Shown here: positions 13,600 to 17,982 of the stretch, piece after piece
Layout: the number at the start of each line of letters is the position of its first letter
Numbering within the stretch: the first letter of the stretch is position 1
Assembly: GCA_026770585.1 (NCBI GenBank)
Contig: MU647558.1
Coordinates: 41,271-59,252, forward strand
Direction of reading: 5' to 3'
Length of the DNA stretch: 17,982 bases
Source of the DNA: Baffinella frigidus
Lineage: Eukaryota > Cryptophyceae > Cryptomonadales > Baffinellaceae
Program-made: the position numbers and the translations under genes
Notes under the pieces: model-generated
The model's input: only the letters and a program-made list of their open reading frames with translations
Databases searched by the model: none
Told to the model about the DNA's origin: nothing

Positions 13600-14056
13600 A
13601 CAATGCGCATACGACAACACCCTCTTGGGCATCTCGCACCTCCCCCCGTAAAGCAACTGTCGGTGACTAAATTAAAAGGTCCTACAGGAAAAGAAGACGC
13701 AGAGGCGCACGTTGCATACACGGAGCGCTTGATTGATCGAAGTAGGTACTTAGAGGAAGCGGGACGTGACGTGACTTGCGCTGTCACCCCCCTCCCACAC
13801 ACCCGCCGCCCCTCTGTTTCTCTCCCGCAGACCGACTGGCGCTCCTCCGCAACACTCTGTGAGCCTTGGTCCCCAAGCGGGGTCACACACTCAGCCTCAG
13901 AATACCTTTATTCCACACGTAAGGGGATCCTCTCGAGAGAGATTTTCCCCGAAATAGGATCATGTCTAATGTCTACATAAATGACTTATTCTCCCGCCCG
14001 AGGGGGGCCCGTCCAGGACTCCGTCCTCACACAGCCGATCAAGAGGGGCTTGGATC
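13600..14056 (-). pseudogene. Copy C, 5' part: COX14-like start and upstream block, shredded
   Basis: CTCTTGGGCATCTCGCACC (13622-13640) matches the start-codon region of copy A (TCTTGGACATCTCACAG). CCACACACCCGCCGCCCCTC and the following TGTTTCTC, ACCGACTGGCGCTCCTCC (13793-13853) match the copy-A upstream block. ATCAAGAGGGGCTTGGATCC (14038-14057) matches ATCGAGAGGGGCTTGGGTCC. Unrelated insertions separate these pieces. With 12855-13215 it probably forms one old copy of the whole block. Confidence 0.6.
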
Positions 14057-14060
14057 CCAC

Positions 14061-14181
14061 TGTGGGTATTTAGGCTCCAAAGGCATTTGAGGACGCAAGG
14101 TTATGAGGACGCCAAAGTAGATTCACTTACAGCTGTAGGCCTCCGAAGTAGATTCACCTAAGAGAGTTAACTGGAAACTCC
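14061..14181 (+). repeat. F5 arm, left
   Basis: GTGGGTATTTAGGCTCC, GGACGCAAGGTTATGAGGAC, then two AAGTAGATTCAC(T/C)TA units and GAGTTAACTGGAAACTCC. It matches the right arm in inverted orientation. Confidence 0.8.
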
Positions 14182-14228
14182 GGTCTTTCTTCCCACGCGG
14201 TGATAAGGCGGAGGCGCGCTGCATGGTA

Positions 14229-14349
14229 CAGGGGTACCTCGCTCATAAGAAACCGCCCCCCCATAGGACCCTACAGTGGGTCTATGCCCAGGGCCCTATG
14301 GTGATCCTAGCTAGGGGGGTGGGCGTTTCTTATGAGCGAGGTACCCCTG
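14229..14349 (+). mobile_element. F1 MITE, copy 7 (between the F5 arms)
   Basis: 121 bases between TA dinucleotides (14227-14228, 14350-14351). Core forward, with a small CTAG expansion (CCTAGCTAGG) near the right arm. Confidence 0.9.
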
Positions 14350-14408
14350 TACACGCACACGTGGTCCGCAGTGAGATTGATCAGTGTCCCGAACTTGCGC
14401 GAAACACA

Positions 14409-14516
14409 TGGAAAAGGGCTCCAAGGTTGGATCATTAGATCGACTGTACCCGGGGTAAGGCCCAACCTTGGAGCCCTTTCCCCCTGAGGCGGGCCCATCC
14501 AGGACCCGGTCCTCGC
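14409..14516 (-). repeat. F6 repeat (reverse) with a 19-bp inverted companion
   Basis: GAAAAGGGCTCCAAGGTTGG (14409-14428) faces CCCAACCTTGGAGCCCTTTC (14460-14479), which continues as the reversed F6 sequence ending CCAGGACCCGGTCCTC. This could form a long hairpin with a ~31-base loop. Confidence 0.75.
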
Positions 14517-14633
14517 ACATACAATGTGTGTGTGTAGATGTGGTGGAGCGATGGTGTGTGATGATGAGTTCTATCACAATCGAGCGTGCGCCTTGATTGC
14601 TCCGGAGGAGGGCACGCGCCAGTCACGTCTCGC

Positions 14634-14750
14634 AGGTCCTAGGCAGGTCCTAGGGCCCTACGGTAGGGCGTATGGGTCCTAGGGCCCTGCGGTAGGGCGC
14701 AGGTCCTGGGGCCCTACGGTACATGTAGGGCGTATCCCACTTAAGGGATA
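14634..14750 (+). mobile_element. F3-related element with triplicated core
   Basis: GGTCCTAGGCAGGTCCTAGG, then the block CCTAGGGCCCTACGGTAGGGCG in three variants, ending CCCACTTAAGGGATA like other F3 ends. The left terminal repeat is missing. Confidence 0.65.
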
Positions 14751-14787
14751 GCGCTGCTCTTGTTCTCGTCATCCGCCCGTCCTGGAC

Positions 14788-14900
14788 TGATTCCAGTCGA
14801 CTATCTTAAGTGAATCTACTTCGGAGGCCTAAGTGAATCTACTCTGACGTCCTCATAACCTTGCGTCCCAAAGTGCCCTTAGAGCCTAGATACCCACACC
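14788..14900 (-). repeat. F5 arm, right (inverted)
   Basis: Complement of the left arm: ATTCCAGTCGACTATCTTAA, GTGAATCTACTTCGGAGGCC, GTCCTCATAACCTTGCGTCC, GAGCCTAGATACCCAC. The two arms enclose about 600 bases. Confidence 0.8.
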
Positions 14901-14959
14901 AGCATGCAATGAGCATGGTGATGTCAGTAGCCATGGACCGCGCTCCTGGCTGCGCGCCG

Positions 14960-15010
14960 TGAGGACCGAGGACAGGATGGGCCCGCCTCGGGATGACGTT
15001 GGAGCCATTG
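14960..15010 (+). repeat. F6 repeat, truncated
   Basis: GTGAGGACCGAGGACAGGAT, then GGGCCCGCCTCGGGATGACG and TTGGAGCCA. Confidence 0.65.
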
Positions 15011-15040
15011 CTCTCTTTACGCCGGGTGCCTGCAAGCCTC

Positions 15041-15277
15041 TACAGGGGTACCTCGCCCACAAGAAACCGCCCCCCCCCCTAGGACCAGCATAGGGCCCTA
15101 CAGGGGTACCTCGCTCATAAGAAACCGCCCCCCCCCTAGGACCAGCATAGGGCCCTACAGGGGTACCTCGCTCATAAGAAACTGCCCATCCCCCTAGCTA
15201 GGGACCGATAGGGCCCTACAGGGGTACCTGGCTCATAAGAAACTGCCCCCCTCCACTAGGACCAGCACAGGGCCCTA
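15041..15277 (+). mobile_element. Tandem array of four F1 half-elements
   Basis: Four head-to-tail units starting with TACAGGGGTACC at 15041, 15099, 15156 and 15217 (58, 57, 61 and 59 bases). Each contains the left terminal repeat, the C run and CTAGGACCAGCATAGGGCCC. None contains the right terminal repeat. The TA of each following unit directly abuts the preceding GGGCCC, and the array ends GGGCCCTACAG. Confidence 0.9.
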
Positions 15278-15307
15278 CAGCACACGGAGCGGAACTCTCA
15301 CATGTGA

Positions 15308-15412
15308 TATCCCTTAAGTGCCCAGGTAGTCGAATTTGACGGCCAAGAGGTCCTAGGCAGGTCCTAGGGCCCTACCGTAGGGCGTATGAGCCTACTGGGC
15401 ACTTGAGGGGTA
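15308..15412 (-). mobile_element. F3 foldback MITE, copy 1 (105 bp)
   Basis: Ends TATCCCTTAAGTGCCCAG and its complement (CTGGGCACTTGAGGGGTA). Core GAGGTCCTAGGCAGGTCCTA then GGGCCCTACCGTAGGGCGTA. Opposite orientation to, and the same length as, the copy at 16271. Confidence 0.82.
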
Positions 15413-15504
15413 TCATACCAACCAAAGGCCTGTCCACTTTCCACACGGAGTATTCATTTGTTCACACGAACAAGTGCACGCCTACCGCCTCGACGAAAAG
15501 GCGA

Positions 15505-15567
15505 GTGGAAACTCGCGTTATCGAAAGCGGAAACTCGCGTTGTCGAGAGTGGAAACTCGCATTGCCG
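15505..15567 (+). repeat. 22-bp tandem repeat, three units
   Basis: GTGGAAACTCGCGTTATCGA-type units with point differences. Confidence 0.85.
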
Positions 15568-15570
15568 CGC

Positions 15571-15697
15571 CGACTCGTCGCCGGCGGCTCGACTTTGTCG
15601 ATCTGTCGTCGACCGGTGTCGAGGTTACTCGAAGGTCGCTCCGACTCGTTGCCGCCGGCTCGACCTTTGCAGAGGTGGTGTCGAGCTTACTCGAAGG
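15571..15697 (+). repeat. 71-bp tandem duplication
   Basis: CGACTCGTCGCCGGCGGCTC at 15571 and CGACTCGTTGCCGCCGGCTC at 15642, both ending in TTACTCGAAGG. Open frames cross it in all three + frames, but none resembles a known protein and none is clearly favoured. Confidence 0.75.
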
Positions 15698-15857
15698 ACC
15701 TGGCACACGCCCGGTTCGAAATCAGCAAGGCAGCTCACGTTTCAAACATCAGGGGATTTCCTCGAGGCCTGGACCTGCAGGTAAGGTGCTCCCGACAGAC
15801 TGCTTCCTCAACACAGAGAGAGAAAAGAGCTGGCATCAGTGGCTACTCCGTGTCACT

Positions 15858-16206
15858 CGGACAACGTCCCTCTCCTAGGACTATGACTGCCCCAGGGCCC
15901 TAGGTCTCGGGCTAGGGGGGGGGCGAGGTTTTCGTGGAATTGCGGCACACCTGTATGCGCCCAGGAATGGAAAAAACTGAGGAGTGACAAGAAGTGCACA
16001 AGGTCCCTGTTGGCTACTCCTCAGTACACACATTTCCCCTGTCACACCACTCAACAGAGCATTCCTAGGCGCATACAGGTGTGCCGCAATTCCACGAAAA
16101 CGCCCCCCCCCCAGCCCGAGACCTAGGGCCCTGGGGCGGTCATCCCCCCCAGTCCGAGACCTAGGGCCCTGGGGCGGTCATAGTCCTAGGAGGGGGACGT
16201 TGTCCG
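15858..16206. mobile_element. F4 long inverted-repeat element (349 bp)
   Basis: Left arm: CGGACAACGTCCCTCTCCTA, CCCAGGGCCCTAGGTCTCGG, GAGGTTTTCGTGGAATTGCG, CACACCTGTATGCGCC. The right arm is its complement and carries a tandem duplication of CCGAGACCTAGGGCCCTGGG (~34 bases, two copies). The ~100-base centre holds a weaker inverted pair (TGAGGAGTGACAAG / ACTCCTCAGTAC). No coding capacity. Confidence 0.82.
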
Positions 16207-16270
16207 ATCATCGAACAACGGCTGTAGGCTCGTTCACGGGCTTCCCACTCGAGACGAGAGGTGGCCTTTT

Positions 16271-16375
16271 TATCCCTTAAGTGACCAGTAGGCTCATACG
16301 CCCTACCGTAGGGCCCTAGGACCTGCCTAGGACCTCTTGCGGGTCAATTTTGACCGGCTGGCCACTTAAGGGATA
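16271..16375 (+). mobile_element. F3 foldback MITE, copy 2 (105 bp)
   Basis: TATCCCTTAAGTGACCAGTA on the left and CTGGCCACTTAAGGGATA on the right. Core CATACGCCCTACCGTAGGGC and CCTAGGACCTGCCTAGGACC. Confidence 0.85.
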
Positions 16376-16426
16376 GAACCTACAAGAGGCTGCGTAAAAT
16401 CTCGTTTAGAGAAATTGTATAGGGAT

Positions 16427-16465
16427 TGGTCACGTTCCCACGCTTAAAGCGTGGCAACGTGACCA
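16427..16465. repeat. 39-bp near-perfect palindrome with F2-like ends
   Basis: TGGTCACGTT and AACGTGACCA enclose CCACGCTT / AAGCGTGG. The outer GTCACGTT equals the outer end of the F2 elements, so this may be a minimal deletion derivative. A single end (GGTAACGTGACC) also occurs at 43-54. Confidence 0.65.
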
Positions 16466-16704
16466 GCTCGCGTACAAATCCTGGATGCGAGCGTCAAACG
16501 ACCTTTGAGAACACGGGCACGGTTCGCGTGGTTCGCGTGGTCCACTGGTCGGGTGGAGTAGTCGAGAGACTTCTCCACGAGGCGCCCCCCCTCGCCAAGG
16601 AGGGGGGGCGCGTGCGTGCGTGGGGGGCGTGTGTGGGGGGACGTGCGGTTTGTGTGCGGGGGGGGCGTGCGTGCGGGGCGTTCGATGGAGGGGGGGGGGG
16701 CGTA

Positions 16705-16814
16705 CTTGAGGGACTTCTCGATGATGGCGCAGGCCTCGTTGATGCCGGTCGCGTCGATCGTGAGGGGGGGCGCCAGCCGGATGATGTCGTCGTGCGTCGG
16801 CTTCGCGAGGAGCC
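16705..16814 (-). CDS. Ornithine aminotransferase, C-terminal exon
   Basis: Minus strand. After ATTGCGCAG (acceptor at 16816-16815) come two bases and then codons for LLAKPTHDDIIRLAPPLTID and ATGINEACAIIEKSLK. This is the hallmark C-terminal segment of ornithine aminotransferase, a PLP-dependent enzyme converting ornithine and 2-oxoglutarate to glutamate-semialdehyde and glutamate, usually in mitochondria. Acetylornithine aminotransferases have a different form here (typically NPT rather than KPTH). The split G codon joins in phase 1 to the exon at 17113-17059. The true 3' end is unclear: the frame stays open into P/R/T-rich sequence, and a donor (AAGTACGC) may lead to a further exon. Catalytic lysine and most of the enzyme lie outside the window. 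Confidence 0.82.
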
Positions 16815-16967
16815 CTGCGCAATGCACACCTCGTTCAGCTTCCCAACGGGACCGGCAACTCCTGGAGCGCGCTGGCTCTGCGGCATGTCATTGATATCTT
16901 GGGGGGGGGGAGGCGCCATGCTGTCCAAACACTACTACTACAGAGTGTGTGGGTGCTATTCCTCTTG

Positions 16968-17050
16968 GTGGTCCCAATATAGATACACTGACTTTCATCT
17001 GAGGGGGCTGGTCCCAATATAGATACACTGACTTCCATCGTAGGGGGCTG
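16968..17050 (-). repeat. ~40-bp tandem duplication in the OAT intron
   Basis: GGTCCCAATATAGATACACT, GACTTTCATC and GGGGGCTG occur twice in a row (starting near 16969 and 17010) between the two OAT exons, reaching the donor of the upstream exon. Confidence 0.8.
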
Positions 17051-17058
17051 GGGGAGAC

Positions 17059-17113
17059 CGTTCTGGGCCATGCGGAGGCAGACGTCCCACGCGGTCACGG
17101 TCTTGCCGTTCAC
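17059..17113 (-). CDS. Ornithine aminotransferase, penultimate visible exon
   Basis: Minus strand. After GTGCGGCAG come codons for VNGKTVTAWDVCLRMAQN plus one base, then donor GTCTCC at 17058. WDVCLRMAQNG fits the helix directly before GLLAKPTH in ornithine aminotransferases, and the phase-1 junction reconstitutes the G. The preceding exon (expected to encode the GLLNAIVI-type strand) was not found in the remaining bases up to 17982. Confidence 0.75.
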
Positions 17114-17127
17114 CTGCCGCACCACAT

Positions 17128-17520
17128 CACCTCGTCACCTCGTCACCAAGTCACCAAGTCAGCAAGACAGCAAGACATGTGTGTGTAAGTGAGAGGCGTG
17201 AGCGACGTGCGAAGGGGGAAGTCGCAGGTGGTCACGGTCTTGCCGTTCACCTGCCGCACCACATTCCCTCTCGCGCGTGAGCCTGACATGTGTGTGTGCG
17301 CGAGAAGCGTGAGCCTCCCGCCGAAAAGGTTCTCCAGGGTTCCCTGCGATAGGGCCCTGGGTACAACGCAAGGCAGTCACCTCGGACAGTTGGCTTCGGC
17401 GTCCGCGTGACCGGTCACGCGGGCGTTCACGAGCCTGCCGGCGGGGCTGATGTGTGTGGGCGCGAGAAGCGTGAGAGACGTGGGAGGGTGGGAGCAAGTG
17501 ATGCGAGACGTCGCCGGCTC
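17128..17520 (-). repeat. Decaying tandem copies of OAT exon plus intron
   Basis: 17225-17263 repeats the exon's 5' part and acceptor (GGTCACGGTCTTGCCGTTCA, CCTGCCGCACCACA) but changes after CGGTC. 17403-17441 is a weaker copy (CGTGACCGGTCACGCGGGCG, TTCACGAGCCTGCCGGC). Between them the intron-like GACATGTGTGTGTGCGCGAG / AAGCGTGAG segment recurs three times (about 17173, 17284, 17447). None of the copies keeps the WDVCLRM coding part, so they are non-functional. Confidence 0.65.
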
Positions 17521-17692
17521 ATCGCGACCCTCCATAGTTCTACGTCGGATTTCCCACTGAAATCTTGGAGCCACTCTGTACATTTAGATGTTTTAAACTC
17601 TGCGGTGTGTGCCAGAAATCGATTAGATGGACAGTTTCTGAGATGGAAGCAATTGATGGGGGGCGTCGCAGGCGGCGACGGTCGTGCTGCAC

Positions 17693-17870
17693 CTGTCCTG
17701 GACACACTCTCTGTTCCTGGACACACTCTCCTCCTTCCCCACGCGCGAGCCTGCCAGCCTTTCTCGCTCGCACTCTCTAGGAAGGAGGAGAGAGTGTCCA
17801 GGAAGAAGGAGAGTGTGTCCAGGAAGGATGAGAGTGTGTCTAGGAAGGGGGGGAGCGTGGTGTCGAGGAA
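17693..17870. repeat. 21-bp minisatellite in both orientations
   Basis: 17781-17870 has four units of the AGGAAGGAGGAGAGAGTGTCC type in forward orientation. 17693-17740 has two reversed units (GGACACACTCTCTGTTCCT and GGACACACTCTCCTCCTTCC). About 40 bases separate the two blocks. The forward frame would read repeats of RKEESVS-type residues, but no gene context supports translation. Confidence 0.8.
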
Positions 17871-17982
17871 GGGGCGCCGCTCAAAAGGCCCCCTTCCTCA
17901 GTTAATTCTTGCCTTCGGAAACACGCCAAGAGTCAACCACCGTCACCAGCGGCGACTTCATCCCGTGCAGGTTCCAAGGGAG

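Noticed and set aside
15403-15903. Three overlapping plus-strand frames of 108-166 codons
   Set aside because: They cross 22-bp and 71-bp tandem repeats and no frame is favoured by composition. No family resemblance.
16494-16928. 144-codon minus-strand P/R/T-rich open frame beside the OAT exon
   Set aside because: It is another frame over the OAT exon and G/C runs. The conserved GLLAKPTH segment lies in a different frame.

Overview
The window reads as nuclear DNA of a GC-rich eukaryote, most likely a unicellular alga. The evidence is coding segments split by GT-AG introns in consistent phase, plant-type telomere-like heptamers, and a very high density of short palindromic transposable elements. 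There is no bacterial gene layout. The exact lineage (cryptophyte, dinoflagellate, haptophyte or other) cannot be fixed from the sequence alone.

Layout. Bases 1-5000 hold short coiled-coil exons on the + strand (766-861, 2094-2180, 4203-4232, possible last exon 4657-4725). They sit among CT/GA microsatellites, decayed exon copies and tandem repeats. Bases 5178-6391 and 7466-8187 are two inverted copies of one block: a COX14-like small membrane-protein gene, a shared ~330-bp promoter region, and exon 1 of a divergent secreted coiled-coil gene. The right copy is clean. The left copy carries four insertions, each of which can be read against the right copy as an empty site: two 118-bp family-1 MITEs, a 192-bp MITE, and a 56-bp insertion that looks like an introner. 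From 8016 to 12721 a six-exon gene can be assembled with matching phases (591 codons): signal peptide, long helical region, Q/P/M-rich linker, and a C-terminal domain resembling the pVHL beta domain. Bases 12850-14060 hold a third, shredded copy of the COX14-like block. Bases 14060-16380 are almost wholly inverted-repeat elements. On the - strand, 17113-16705 encodes the C-terminal part of ornithine aminotransferase, next to decayed tandem copies of one of its exons.

The most interesting content is the mobile-element system. At least eight families of non-coding foldback elements are visible, several sharing a GGACC/CCTAGGGCCC-type core behind different terminal repeats. Family 1 (ends CAGGGGTACCTCGC, TA target duplication) has seven near-complete copies plus a tandem array of four half-elements. 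The 56-bp insertion has 12/13-matching terminal repeats and a 5-bp CCACC duplication. On the gene's sense strand, a canonical GT-AG removal (5379 to 5319) would restore the ancestral coding sequence exactly.

No database or folding search was run. Family names F1-F9 are labels used only in this report.
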